Part shown: positions 33,527-46,039 of the stretch, piece after piece
How the letters are laid out: every line of letters begins with the position of its first letter
How positions within the stretch are numbered: the stretch's first letter is position 1
NCBI RefSeq assembly: GCF_034140825.1
Contig: NC_089045.1
Span: forward strand, 2,352,501-2,416,500
DNA from: Oryza sativa Japonica Group
Lineage: Eukaryota; Streptophyta; Magnoliopsida; Poales; Poaceae
DNA: 64,000 bases
Direction of reading: 5' to 3'
Position numbers and translations under genes: made by a program
Notes under the pieces: generated by a model
The model's input: only the letters and a program-made list of their open reading frames with translations
The model's database searches: none
Told to the model about the DNA's origin: nothing

Positions 33527-36500
33527 CGAACGCCATCTTCTTCTTCTCCAAGAGGTCAAATCTGTTCACTGCTCTGGTTACTGTCTGTCTCCATTGGGAG
33601 AATTTGGTGGTCTCAATTCTTTACCAAACCATCAAAGCAAAAGCAAAATGATGTGTGGTTGTTGTTTATTGCAACTTAGGTGTTAGATTTTTCATGTTGG
33701 GGAGAAAAAAAACACAAGATCATGAACAGGGCATATACATTGATGAGATTGGTGTGTGTGTAGTGTAGGATCCTCTTCTTTTATTTCTTCATCTTTTCTG
33801 AATAATTGTTAGTTTGGTATTGTGTCCGTACAGTTAACAAACAACAACAGAAAGCAATTTAGAGTGTGTTTTAATTCTGTTAATTAAGCTGTGCTGCATG
33901 AGGTGGTGCAGCCAGAAAATGGATTGTGAAGCGCTGGTTTATGCTTGATGTAAAATTTAAAATCACGCATTGCATTTACTCTTTTATTGCCCTTATGCAA
34001 TGCAGCACTGCAGTGATTCTGAATTTCTGATAGGGTGACTTGCATTATTTTTGTACTGCTACCGAGCCGTGTGTGTGTATACCACCGCATACCGTGTACT
34101 GCAAATCTGCAATTCAACAAAGGGAAGCCACAGCTTAAGTTCTTGCACTGTGCCATCGAAATCTCTTGCACGGTCGATACATCTCATACATACTGTGCGG
34201 CTTAACTGTTGCAATTGAGATCTCTGGTACTGATTCCTGACATTGCATATTGATTACATCAGTTTTATCTTATGATTGCCATGTCCTGCTACATCTTGCA
34301 TATGTTGTTCACCAGTTAACACTCATCTGCTTCCATCAGTTGTTGCTCTGGTCCAACTAATCTTGGCTACTTTATATTGTATTGCTCTACCATAGAGTCC
34401 AAGGCTGTATGCATAGTATAGCTGGTGAAGCACATGGTCTTCTACACTCTACACTGTGTAGGCGTAATGGCATTCCCAGATTTCACCTTTGGTCCCAGCT
34501 GCACACTAGCATCGGGTGTACAACTGTTTGGTGTTTGCTTCACGGTACAACTCGTGAGATGAGACCTTTTGCTTTTCTGCTGCTGCTGCTTCTCCTCACG
34601 AGAGAATGAGTTGGCCTGGATCCTTCCTTCCCCTGGTGGTTCTGTTTTTTCCCCTGGATTTTCTTAATCTGTTCTTCCATTTGATGCCAAATTGCCAACA
34701 GAATTTTGGGGGGAGGAAAGGGTTGATGGTGATATCACCCCCACATGTGATAGTATTGTCTCAATCATCAGCTCTACACTAAACTATATTTGCCAAGCAA
34801 CCGTGTTGGTACATGGCGACAAACTTGTCCCTTATTCTGTATTCTCCCTTCTTGTACGCTTGCTACAATAGCATACGACAATGTCTTTATTAGTATTTCT
34901 TACATATGCTCAACCATAATTTATCTCCCTGGCTTTCTGTTGTAACCATCTGATCACCAAAATAACCCTGAATAATTATTAACTTTTACCGGAACTGATT
35001 AGGAATCTAAGCGCAGGGAATGAAGCAGGAGAGAATCCCTATCTTTATCAACTGGATTAGATCAACGCCGGCAAGCCATCTGACCTTATCTTTGGTTGTT
35101 TATTACTATGGCTTGGTTGGAGGTTGGCCAAATTCAGTTGTTGCTTTCACGATTTATTATGCATTGCTTTCAAGGTATGCAACGTATAGGCTGATGATAT
35201 GGCGACACTGTAATGTATATATGCTGGATTTTTCTGGCAGTGATCATACTGTTCCAGTGATTTAACCTCTGCATTTACCTTTAAGATAATCTCAGACCCA
35301 TCATTCAATCTTCGTTGCTGCACGTCTCGAGAACTCGATGATTTACTCCTGTCTGTTGAGTGTTTGGGTAGCTAATGTCTCGTAAGGTTAATGCACGTCT
35401 CGAGAACTCGATGATTTACTCCTGTCTGTTGAGTGTTTGGGTAGCTAATGTCTCGTAAGGTTAAGGCATGCAAGTTTTTTGAAACAAAAGCAACGGGCTC
35501 ACTCTTTCACTATCTGAAATTCTGAATTCTGTTTTGCTTTCTCTCTTGGGTCAATTCCAAGTGTACATGTCACTAATGTACTGGTTACACATTTGTATCG
35601 ATTCCATGGAAGAAATTAGAGAGTTGTAAAACTATCAAAATCACCGCCCATGATATCAATTTATTATATAGTACGCATCTTTCAGCTAGTGGCATATATT
35701 ATCACTGCTCTCATCATCCTGAGCCATCGAAATATGCAAATGGTCCATCAATTTTACATCACGATTGTGATAGTGCCATACGCAGGATGGCCATTATATA
35801 TTACTGCCAAACATCAGTTTGGTATTAGGCACACCAATAAACATGAAAAATACCATATGTATATATGTCCATATGATATAACACCATTTTTTTTCTCTCA
35901 TGTTAAATCTCCATTCGGTGAAGTGCTTCAACTTGGTCCCCCTTTTGCCCTCTATTTTTCCCTTTTCATTCGTAAATGCTATGACAATTTGCCCATAGCT
36001 TCCTTTGAAGGCTACAAGGATACTTGCTCCATTGATTTTTTTTTTATAGGGCATATTTTGATTTCAAAAGGTCAACTTTGTCGATTTTGATCGACATAGC
36101 ACCAAACATCTCTCAAATGAAAAGGGAAAAAGGGGAAAGAAAGAAAGAGAGTAGTAATATCGCTCCTCTTTAGATGGAATTTAAATGCCGATGTAAATGG
36201 CCTCACATGAAAGCACTGATAACATCTCACTGTTTACCTTTGTACTACGAGTAATTAACCACCAAACCTGGGTCATTGCAAACCTGCTCTCAATCAAAAG
36301 TTTAAGCACAAGTGAATCATAAAAACTATTTAGGAATCTGTCACTCCATCATTAACACCGAAAAGGAAAAAAGGCAAAAGTAATTAAGTCACAGCAACCA
36401 AAAGATCACCGAAATTTATTCCAAGAATAACCGAACAAGCTTTGAACGGAATGCACGGGATAGAGCTGCATTACAGCTTTAGCTAAGCTACACCAGCTCA

Positions 36501-36665
36501 ACACTGAAGCAGCAGAAACATGCAATAATGGAACCTAAGGTACATCTATCACAGCTATCTGCGTGTGTAGATGGATGGATGGATACCTGAAAGTACTTGG
36601 AACAATGATGCAATGGTTGATGCCATGGCGGATGGATGCTTGATGGACAGTTGATGTCGTCATCA
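33527..36665. other. Intergenic region, no gene seen
   Basis: 3' UTR of the DUF868 gene, then AT-rich DNA with short ORFs only. It contains an exact 73-bp tandem duplication (35319-35464). No MITE ends were recognised. Confidence 0.55.
35319..35464 (+). repeat. Exact 73-bp tandem duplication
   Basis: Units 35319-35391 and 35392-35464 are identical, beginning TGCACGTCTCGAGAACTCGA and ending CGTAAGGTTAA. Their identity means the duplication is recent. Confidence 0.95.
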
Positions 36666-37347
36666 TCACGCCGCCGCCGCCGGTGCCGCCGGTGGTGCAG
36701 GCTTGGAGGCGACGACGGGGAAGTCGACGACGACGACCTTGTCGATCGCCGCCATGAACGTGCCGGCGAACTCCTGGTGTCTCTCGTGGCTCATGTAGGT
36801 CGTCAGATCTTCAGAGCTCGCGAAGGTCAGCGAGAAGACATGAGTGAAGCCCTGTGTCAGCATCTCCTGGTTCAACACATCCTTCCCCCTGAAAAAAAAG
36901 AGATTACAGATCCAATGTGTTTGCACAATGTCTCTTAACAGTTTAAAGCCTCAAATGAAAATACAAGCTCATTTAGTTGCTAAAAGAACTAGTGATCTTA
37001 GGCATATGTCACACTTTCTGCTGAACCTAGATTTAGAGCAGAAAACAAGTCAAAAATCTAATTAGTTGTCTGAACTCTCAAGGATAAACAAACTTACAAG
37101 TTCATTTAGCTGCTAAAAACAAGTGATCTTAGGCATGTTATCTAGTTAAGAGGTATTCTGCCTCAGAACCTGCAGATTTAGAAAACAAAACTATAGTCTA
37201 AATATAACAGCACTGGTTGATGCAATACCACTCGAAGGATTTCACCATGTCCATCTCCGAGACAAGCTTGGTCATGCCTTGCAGGATGTCATCCACCAAG
37301 ACCTCTTCCTTGAACTTCACCAGGCAAAGATGCTTGACCTCCCCCAT
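36666..37347 (-). CDS. Stress-responsive alpha/beta-barrel (Dabb) domain protein
   Basis: Two exons (37347-37229 and 36888-36666, donor TG|GTATTG, acceptor TTTCAG|GGGG) give 113 residues. The product starts MGEVKHLCLVKFKEE and reads through SFEW|GKDVLNQEML, TQGFTHVFSLTFAS and HERHQEFAGTF, then ends in a VVVDFPV strand and a Pro/Ala tail. This is the dimeric ferredoxin-like Dabb fold of plant HS1/POP3 proteins, which are small, stress-induced and soluble; HS1 of Arabidopsis has antimicrobial activity. The Pro/Ala tail of about 15 residues is an extension. The length fits the family (about 105-115). No signal peptide, so probably cytosolic. Confidence 0.9.
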
Positions 37348-37473
37348 TGCTGAAGCTCCAAAAAACCAAAAGGTGCAAAGAAAAAGCTCTCCTCACACTA
37401 CACCTCCAGGTGAAGTGCCTTTGCAGGAGAGTGTGATCATCACACCATGCTGCTGGCCACCATTTTAAGGGCA

Positions 37474-37503
37474 GAGTGAGTGAGTGAGTGAGTGAGTGAG
37501 TGA
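37474..37503 (+). repeat. (GAGT)n microsatellite
   Basis: About seven perfect tetranucleotide copies lie about 125 bp upstream of the Dabb gene start codon, in its leader or promoter. Confidence 0.95.
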
Positions 37504-38493
37504 AGAGCTCTGCATCTGCTCCGGTGAGGGCCACCACCACCGACAGGAATCACTGTAAAACTTATTAAGGCCTTTCATGGCAGTACACTTGATTGAATCA
37601 TGTCTGCACAGTCCAGCCCCCACACTGTTGCAAAGGCAGCAGGGAAGATGAAGTGATGAACCATTGCTGCTGCCTGCTGGTTTGATCAGCCACACAGTTT
37701 AGATCTAGCAGGAGGCCATGATTGGGCCAGCCGACATCGTTGCGTGGACAACCATAGGCTGTTCTCCTGGCCCTGCAAGATTTGGTTTTCAGAGGAGAGA
37801 TCATAATCTGGACTTTAATCTTCAGATCTTGGATCAGAGATTCAGAGTTATGTAGCATTGTGCTGGCTCCCACCATTATCATGCTTTGAGTGCTTGACCA
37901 ACTAATCTCAGGCACTTTACCATGGCAGCATCAGACTCTTAACAAAAATAGGACATTGGAGCCACATGCTGCTGCAGTTACCGTATGAATGGCACTGTGC
38001 TGATGTCTGACTAACTTGCTTCCAAGTAGATACAGTCACAGACAAGATGGCAAATCGGTCGCTGATCTTGATGCTGTTCAGGGAGAATTTTTGCATGACT
38101 ACATGAGTGAGACAGCTACATTGTGTTCCTCTCATACCCTGATCCATGAACTAATCAAGATGCCCTCCTCCTGTTTTCTGATTGTATTGACAGCTACTTC
38201 TCTTTGTGATTTTGCAGATGTACTGCTGTTGACAACAACAATTCATCAGTCGGGATGCAATAAGTGAGACAAGCTATTTAATGCAATGAGCCCTTGAATA
38301 TGATTAACAAATAAATGTGTTTTCTAACAAGAAACCTGAACAATTTTCTCATATTTACATCCTTCAAAGTAACCTATGTCCTATAACAGCCATCCATGAA
38401 TCCACCTGTATTGCTGCTTATAATTTTACATGTAGTTTACCCTGAAGACAGCAGACTGCACAACAGTCACTTGCAGGATCTTAGCTAGGTAGA
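37504..38493. other. Spacer between the Dabb promoter and the ATL gene's 3' end
   Basis: No ORF chain, tRNA or transposon ends seen. It presumably holds the Dabb promoter and the 3' UTR of the ATL gene, which lies upstream on the same strand. Confidence 0.5.
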
Positions 38494-40880
38494 TCATGAT
38501 CTGTCTTGAATACGATGATTCTCCACATGCTTTTTCATTGTTTGGTTGTTAATTTCACCAGGAGGATTAACTTCAGATGATGGCAAGTTGTTATCCCCTT
38601 CCACTGATGGACTATATAATGTCCGATTCGACTGGTCAGGTTCATTTATAAGAACCTGAGATGTCCTTGGTGAATGCCCCGTGCCGACAAACAGGCAATT
38701 GCATTGATCTGACCTTGATGGTTCAGGGGAACATGGAGGTATTATCACTTCACTTGGTAGAGGAGACATTGTCTGCTTGCTATCAGGGTAGTCACACAAT
38801 GAAATTCTACAAACCGGGCATGTTGAGTGCTGCATCAACCAAATATCTATGCACAACGCATGAAAATTGTGGCCACAGTAAGGAAGAATACGAAGTACGT
38901 CTTTCTCTTCATAGTCTGCAAGACAGACAACACACCTGCCAACAATGGAAGGAAATGATTCAGAATATAATATTGGTGTAATTGGGAAAATGCTAACAAT
39001 CACCTATAGAAACACAAATCACAATTCAGATACTAGTAGTATTTATCAGAGTTGACAACAGTTTATCAACACTTTAACTATAAAATACAATCCCACAATG
39101 GATGATGCCAAACATGGAAACCTCTTATTTGATACAGCAAAACCACTATAGCGAATAGCGCCAATATGAATATATGATTAACAGAAGCATCTCTGTAGCT
39201 TCTTTAGATACACATCGCACAACCAACCTAATCCAAGCTTCCATCCCATCAAGCACAGGTGAGGGTTTAACCTACTTGATGACAGTGCCTCATCCTTCCT
39301 CCTCGACTTATTCAACAGAACTTAATGTCTGCATTCTGTTATGTGATTGACCTAATGATCTTAGCTGTTTGGTAATAATTCGAGTTTTCAGGGATCTCAC
39401 GATTCAATAGTCAATCTCCAATTAAACACAACAATCAACACTATGGTACTAAAAAAGTCATACTGTTTCTATTAGGCACTAACATCCACATGATAACTTA
39501 TTTGATACTAAACAATCAATCAAAATACTCAAGGACAACGTCTTGGTACTTCAAACTTCATTGCAAGGCGGTGTTTTTTCTTCAGGATTTTAAGTAGCAG
39601 TTATCTATGACTGCCTTACCAAGAAGATATTAGGGGTTGGAGGCAACCACGTGCTTGCGAAACATTAAATTGGAAAATGTTGGGCAGGAGGCAATATTAC
39701 CTTTTATGAAAATAAAAGGGAGTAAGTCTCAATTGTTGTTTCTCAGTTCAGGTCATCTATTATAATCATTAACAATATATACTTGCAAATGATGTAAATT
39801 TGTAGAACCCAAATTCGCTCATACCGTTTAAGAAACTATTGCATTCAACAATAGAAACTGAATCATGTCATGTTGGCATATCCGCCCGGAGAATGACATA
39901 CTCAGTACTAGTATGTTGAGAAGAATTCAAATTTCAAATAATATGTGAAGATTCGGCGCTCATAGAAGAACACCTAACGAACATAGATGCATGCTTCTAT
40001 GCTAGTATCATCCATCGACTACGAAGAAGAGCTTCACAGATCTAAAAACACCTAAACTCATAAAAACAGTAGTCATCCAGTAAGTGGACATCCAGGAGAA
40101 TCTCAACTAAACACTGACAGTGACATGTGCTCAAACAGAAAATCTCAAACATATAATATAAAATCCATAATAGTTGATAGATCCCCTTTTCCTCACTCGT
40201 ATGAGGGCGCCCCCGCAACTACAATGCCCTAATTCAGCGGGCATTCAATCCCCCGGTCACCGACTCGATCCTACCAACTGAAACGTGCTCAATAGAATAT
40301 CATCCAAGTTCACATTCGAACTGCAATCGTTGGGATCGATTCACCCGGAGAAGAACGAATTCGAACCCCCCACAATGCGGATAACCAAACCGACGAGAAA
40401 AGCACGCGCTCTAAGCCAAGCATCATCACCGCAACAACAACAACAACAACACTGTAGATTCGAAGCTTAGATTTCACGCAACGCAATGCTGCAGTGCGAA
40501 GGCATTGCACGGGACGCGGGGAATCGCGATCGTTGCGGGGGAAGAGGGAGGAGCACTTACTGGGCGGCGGCGTCGGAGGAGGAGGAGGAGGAGGAGGCCG
40601 AGGCGTGTCCGCGTGGGGCAGCACCGAGGAAGGCGCGGGTGGGGAAGGCGGCGACGGTGGCGGGGTCGAGGCCGGAGGGGGGGAGGTGGCGGTGGTGGTC
40701 GACGACGTAGACGGAGGAGAGGAAGTGGGAGGAGGCGGCGGGGAGGCGGGCGCGGCGGCGGCGGCGGTGGCGGCGGAGGAGGGAGCAGGCGAGGCGGGTG
40801 CAGACGAAGACGATGAAGAGGACGCTGCCGCAGAAGCCGAGCAGCGTCAGCACCATGCTCGTCGACACCCCCGACGCCAT
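38494..40880 (-). CDS. ATL-type RING-H2 membrane E3 ligase
   Basis: Two exons (40880-40561 and 38935-38494) are separated by a 1.6 kb intron (donor CA|GTAAGTG, acceptor TTGGCAG). They give 253 residues. The N-terminus has one membrane helix (about 9-33, VLTLLGFCGSVLFIVFVC) followed by an Arg cluster. Then come the ATL signature GLD (in PPSGLDPATVAAFPTRAF) and a RING-H2 finger at 108-149 with Cys108, Cys111, Cys127, His129, His132, Cys135, Cys146, Cys149 and the IDIWL tryptophan needed for E2 contact. The tail is Ser/Pro-rich. ATL proteins are membrane-anchored ubiquitin ligases in stress and defence signalling; this one's target is unknown. The intron falls exactly before the first RING cysteine, unusual for ATLs, most of which are intronless. 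Confidence 0.9.
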
Positions 40881-41700
40881 CGCGCCCCCCCGAACCTCGT
40901 CGGCGGCCGGCGGCGGCGGATGGGGTAGCGGCGAGCGGCGAGCGGCGGTGCGGCCCCCTCACGTCACGAGGGGTGGATGGATGGACTCTCGCTGGACTCC
41001 TCTCTCCTCTCCTCTCTCTCGATTTGGGCTCTTGTGTGTTGCGCACTTGCATTTTGGGGCGCGTGGATTCCATTTCTGTTTTTTTTTCTTTTTTTTCGAA
41101 ATACAGACACTCACAAGTCACTAGTCACAATACCATATATAAATGTGTATATAATAGGTGATTCCCCACGCTTTGTTACGGGAATTACTAAGTAATTTTT
41201 AGTATCTTTTAATAATTAAGCTAAAAGTAAAAAAATATATTAGCTATTAACAACAAATAAAACTCGTTTGTTAAATAAAATTAGTAGACTTTGTATGAGA
41301 TTGTAAATAAAATATGATATCCCACACTTTGATTGTATAGATGAATATATATTAAATATTATAAAAAATAATGGATATATATATGTTAAAAATATTGTGA
41401 AAATAATGTGAAGGATGATGATTGGATGTTGATTTTAATGAATTATAGATGATGTTGCATGCTTATATAAGTTTTGTATGTAATTGTTGCTAGTGGATTG
41501 TGAGGTGGTATGTTTGTACGTTGAGCTTTGGAATTAGTGGGTTATAGCTTTAAAGTAAGATAGGATATGTTCTCTTCATCAAAAAAGAATCCAATTTTAA
41601 AGATGATTCTGGACATAGTGATTGGGCTTTTTATGTGATGAAGAAAGTATACCATATATGTATGACAGTATGAGTATCTCCAAAAGATTAGATCGATATA
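40881..41700. other. Upstream region of the ATL gene and AT-rich spacer
   Basis: GC-rich leader or promoter on the minus strand up to about 41090, then AT-rich DNA. No gene seen. Confidence 0.5.
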
Positions 41701-43285
41701 TCTTTATATTAATAAAGTCATTATGAATGTCTCATATGTCAGTGGATACACCTATCACTGAAAAAATAGCCGTAATTCGTGTCACTTGGGAGTAAGGAGA
41801 GAATGGAGATGGTGGATTTTATTTTTCGAGTATGGTTTTTATATAGTAAATTGTATAAAGCTAAAACTGCCGGTATGTTTAACTTTAGCTGGGCTACTGC
41901 AACAATACAACAATAGTATATGATTTTATCATAAAACTACAATTTTATATCTCCAACGTCATTGGGTCCATCTGTCATACGCATATGAGATACTTGTGCT
42001 ATCCAAATTAGGTTCACATATCATAGACATGTAGGGAATAAAATTGTTGTTTTGTTTTATATTTTTTGTTGTTGTTTCTAGTATTGTGAAGCGCCTAGTT
42101 AAAGTATAGTAAAGCGATAGTTTTGATCGAATAGTTTTGTAGAATTTATTTTTTTATATATATCAAAGTGGAATGGGTTAGATAGAGTTTGGTGCGTGTG
42201 AAAAAAAACTAGTCCCTATAAATTATAAGCAGTCTAATTAATTGAATTAAAGACAGATTATATAATTTTTTGAAAACTAGTAATAAGGTAATTAAAGAGT
42301 AATTTCACAAAATAATTTGAGACACATGTAGTGCATAATTCCAGATATTATGGTTTGTTTCAAGGAACCCTGGTTTAAAAATGTTTTTAAAAAACTTATG
42401 TTTATCTCAAATACTCATAATTTCATCATTGTATATGATATTTTTAGTAGTATATGTCTGCATTAGTAGGCACAAAATACATATCCCTCCCATGTACTTT
42501 AACATTTTCCTCTTACATTGGAAGATTGAAAAAACACAACATAACCCCACTAACAATAACATATTAACTGGTAACTTATACATATAAACATTAATCATAT
42601 TACCAATAAATGACGCTCGTTAAAATAAGACTAACATGTATATATACTTAGAAATATCTCATATTATTTTTTCCAATTATTATGCACAAATATATGGGTT
42701 AACAAAAAAATGATATAAACTTAAACATAAGGTTTTCTTAAAAATTTTCCCTAAAACCTTGGGGTTTTCAAAACAAATCATAATACATGGGTTTTGTGTT
42801 ACGAGTGTTCTAAAATCTATGTTTTGTGAAATTTACTTTTAACTGTTAAAGGCATACCAGCTTAACTGATAATGCAATTCAACTTCACAGTTCAGAAAAA
42901 GGAGTTAAGAAATTTTTAAAAACAATTCCAGGAGAAAAGGAACTAGTAATAAGTAGTTAATTCTAGCTTAGCACGTAATGCAATTATTTACCATTATAAA
43001 AATTGAAGATGTTTTTCTAGTATTTTGGAATGTCATCCGTGTTTGAGTCGGATTTTAAGTTTGTTTGTTTTTGTAAATACAAAAGAAGTCGTATAAGAAA
43101 TCTTTTTTAAAAAACTTGCATGCTAACTTGAGATGAATGCCAGACTCCTAATTGCAGCTCATGATTTTCAAAAAAAGAAAAATCCAAGCGAATTTCCACA
43201 GTGAATTTTACCATATCTAAATTATATAACAATAATAAGATTAAAATAGCATTCGTCCGTTGCAACGCACAAGTATTTTTTCTAG
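41701..43285 (+). mobile_element. Helitron-like non-autonomous element
   Basis: The proposed 5' end is TCTTTATATTAATAAAG, directly after an A. The proposed 3' end is GTTGCAACGCAC...TTTTTTCTAG, directly before a T. This combination (5' TC, a small GC palindrome near the 3' end, CTAG terminus, insertion between A and T, no TIR or TSD) is the Helitron pattern seen in grasses. The 1.6 kb interior is AT-rich with no Rep/helicase ORF. The pairing of these two ends is inferred. Confidence 0.5.
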
Positions 43286-43448
43286 TAAGAGAAAAAAAAT
43301 AAAGAAAATTAATGCAATTCAACTCCCCAATTCAGGAGGAAAAAAATGGAGTCATGAAATTTAATTCCAGCTTAGCAGATAATATGATTCGGGGGGAAAA
43401 TGGATTTAAGAAATTTCAGGAAAAAAATATAAATTTGTTTAAAAACGT

Positions 43449-43521
43449 TGGAGATGCGGGGTATCGATCCCCGTACCTCTCGCATGCTAAGCGAGCGCTC
43501 TACCATCTGAGCTACACCCCC
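43449..43521 (-). tRNA. tRNA-Ala (anticodon AGC)
   Basis: The 73-nt cloverleaf on the minus strand has acceptor GGGGGTG/CATCTCC with discriminator A, the A box TAGCTCAGATGG, an anticodon loop CTTAGCATG (AGC), and a T arm with GATCGATACC. A T-run for Pol III termination (on the minus strand) lies at 43445-43441. It is 88 bp from the Pack-MULE insertion site. Confidence 0.96.
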
Positions 43522-43608
43522 GAAGTGTTTGTGAGATTCAAAACAAAGTTTATAAAAGCAATAATTAACTGTTGAAAGGCCAAAAGTCCATAATATCCAT
43601 TGGTGTTT

Positions 43609-45430
43609 GGAAAAATTACACCGAAGGTCCCTCAACTTGTCATCGGGATAAAAAAAAAAAGTACTCAAACCGCAAAACCAGATATGCGGAGTCCCTTAAC
43701 TATATAAAACCGGTAGCCCGACGTGACGCTGAGTCAGCGTGGGACCCACGTGGGCCCCACATGTCAGCCTGTCCACGTCAGTTCCTCTCTCTTTCCCCTC
43801 CTCTCCCTTCCTCTTCTCTCTCTCACTCTTCTCTCTGGTGCTGTGGGTAGGCCGGCGCCGCCGGCCGACGGGTGGGGAGGAGACCGACGGGGCGAGACGG
43901 GAGAGGAGGTCCGGCGGCCGGCGGCGGCGGCGACGGCGACGGCGACGACACGAGAGCAGGGGAGCAAGGCGGCGGCGGCGGCGACGACGCGGCGCCGATG
44001 TGCACTTGGTCTCGGTGAAGATTGGGAAGCCGTCGTCCCCGTAGGATTCGTGCCTCCCGACGATGCGCCTGGCTTGCCGCCGCCGCGGAGATCGTTGGCA
44101 CCATGAAGTTCTTCGCGGCGCCCGCAGGGCGAGCGGGCTTGGGCGCCGTCGTCCTCGTCGCCGCGTCACGCTGCCCGCTGTTCTCCTTCTTCGCGCTACT
44201 TGTTCTTCTCCTATTCCAGCCGCACCACCAGCTTGCCGCGTCCCACGTCGCCGTGAACCAGCAGGTGAGCCTTGTGCCGGATGCGGCGGCGGCGAAGGCG
44301 GCCGGGGTCGGGAACGGCGCGGTGGTGGACGTGAGCGACGAGGAGTAGGAGGGCAGCGTGTCGAGGTGGATGCTGATAGTGGTGACGACGATGCGGTCGG
44401 GCGGCCGGGAGCGGCGGCGGCGCAACGCCGCGCTCGCCCACGTCGACAAGCACTACTTCTCCGGCGTCGTCCACTTCGCCGACGCCGCCGGTGTCTACGA
44501 CGCCCATTTCTTCGACAAGATCCGCCAGACCGAGTCAGTACTCCATCCATCCATCCCATTTGGTTTCTCACTTCCTTTTTTTTTTGCTTGATTATTAGTA
44601 CAATTTCATTTAGGTTGCAAATTGGAATGTGCTAATCCGAATGCTTCTTTCTTCATGTTGATTTCTAACCTCAGAGGTTGAACCTCTCACATTTTTTGCT
44701 TGATTATTAGGAGCACTCTTTCGTTTATAGGTTGCCAATTGGAATGTGCTAATCTGAATGCTTCTTGATTGATTCTTCGTGTTGATTTCTAACCTCAAAC
44801 TCCGGGTCAAGCTGGCCGCGGCCAAGAACCGCCTCACCGCCGCCGACGCCTTGCTCCCCCGCCGATGCCTTGCTCCCCTCGCTGGCCGCCACGTCGCCGG
44901 TTGGGGAAGGACTTGATGGCGACGTCACGGCCGGTGAGGAGGTCGACGCCGGCCTCCCCGCCCCCCTTGCTTGCCTACCTCATCCCTCGATGGCGGTCCG
45001 CCTCCGTGCCTGTGGCTTCTGCAATGGCGGACGAGAGCAATGGCGGCGGCGCGTCGCCAGTCGCCAGCCGCCGTCGTCGTGTCGCCCGTCGCCGGCCGCC
45101 GACGCCCTCGCCCTCTCCCTCCTCGCCCCACCGAAGGCAGCAACCCACCGACGTCCTCCCCAGCTGCCTACCCAGACAGGAGAAGAGTGAGAGAGAGAGG
45201 AGAAAGGGAGAGGAGGGGAGAGAGTGATGACGTGGCCAACTGACATGTGGGGCCCACGTGGGTCCCACGCTGACTCAGCCGCCACGTAGACCAAAACCGG
45301 GGTCAAAACCACCGAGGGACCTCGGGTGACCGGTTTTGTATAGTTAAGGGATCTCGCATGTATGGTTTTGCGGTTCGAGGACGTTTTTTATCCCGATGAC
45401 AAGTTGAGGGACCTTCGGTGTACTTTTTCC
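43609..45430 (+). mobile_element. Pack-MULE with captured glycosyltransferase fragment
   Basis: The 1822-bp element has ends GGAAAAATTACACCGAAGG and the inverse, and TIRs of roughly 150-170 bp (including GGTCCCTCAACTTGTCATCG and the GTGGGACCCACGTGGG block on both sides). It is flanked by the perfect 9-bp duplication TTGGTGTTT (43600-43608 and 45431-45439). Inside there is no transposase but a GC-rich host-gene-like segment encoding part of a family-43 glycosyltransferase. This is the definition of a Pack-MULE. It needs a transposase from elsewhere. Confidence 0.92.
44103..44534 (+). pseudogene. Captured GT43 (IRX9/IRX14-like) glycosyltransferase fragment
   Basis: The frame begins MKFFAAPAGRAG and has a hydrophobic membrane anchor (FFALLVLLLF). 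After one in-frame TAG (44346-44348) it resumes as WMLIVVTTM, RRRNAALAHVDKH and GVVHFADAAGVYDAHFFD. The last block matches the conserved acceptor-side region of plant GT43 xylan xylosyltransferases. The N-terminal anchor and the catalytic-domain piece are closer together than in a real GT43 (about 350-500 residues), so material between them and the whole C-terminus is missing. It lies inside the Pack-MULE and is not expected to make active enzyme, but could yield a chimeric or antisense transcript. Confidence 0.8.
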
Positions 45431-45841
45431 TTGGTGTTTTGGGGCCACAAATTTGCAGGATCTTTCTTTTGGGCTTCTTGTGGTGCCTGTTCTTGTAGTG
45501 TTCATTTTCAGCCTATTTTACTACTGGGTTGGGTTCTGCGAGTTCAGAGTTGCTTTGTATTGGGCCTATTACAGCCCCTAACCTCAAGTACAAAATGTCT
45601 GAACTACATACCGCTCGGCCATTTGTGTTTTGATCCAACAGTCCAGATTCGTTGCAACAAGAAACGTAAAATAATGGATAGGTTTGGTTTGCTACCGTAT
45701 CAAATCTTTGGTAAATTTTGGTATGATAAGGTTGCAATGCATATGTTTGGATTACTACCAACATGAAGCCAAAATTTGATGTTACAGAGGAGAAAGTTCT
45801 AGATTAGTGCCAACTGTCAAGTTCAATTGAGGCATTACCAA

Positions 45842-46038
45842 GGACCTGTTCACTTTGATGTCATTTTCAACCTTACTAAATTTTGGTAAAGTTGTCAAAA
45901 AAGTGGCTACATTTAGTTTGCTGCCAAATTTTGGTAACTATATAAGATATCCTGTCAAAATTTTGGTAAGTTGCCAAAATTTTAGCAATGTCAAAATTTG
46001 GTAAGGTTTTTTTTTTTGGCAACAAAGTGAACAGACCC
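45842..46038. mobile_element. Short MITE with CTGTTCACTTTG ends
   Basis: The ends are GGACCTGTTCACTTTGATG and CAACAAAGTGAACAGACC. The interior holds repeated AAATTTTGGTAA words in both orientations. About 197 bp, non-coding. The TSD is unclear, so the superfamily is open. Confidence 0.7.
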
Positions 46039-46039
46039 C

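Noticed and set aside
40494-40928. Plus-strand Gly/Arg-rich frames at the ATL first exon
   Set aside because: They are shadows of the GC-rich ATL exon, which is on the minus strand.
43696-44571. Minus-strand open frame of 291 codons in the Pack-MULE
   Set aside because: It is an Arg/Ser/Pro-rich shadow of the TIR and the captured GT43 segment, with no domain.
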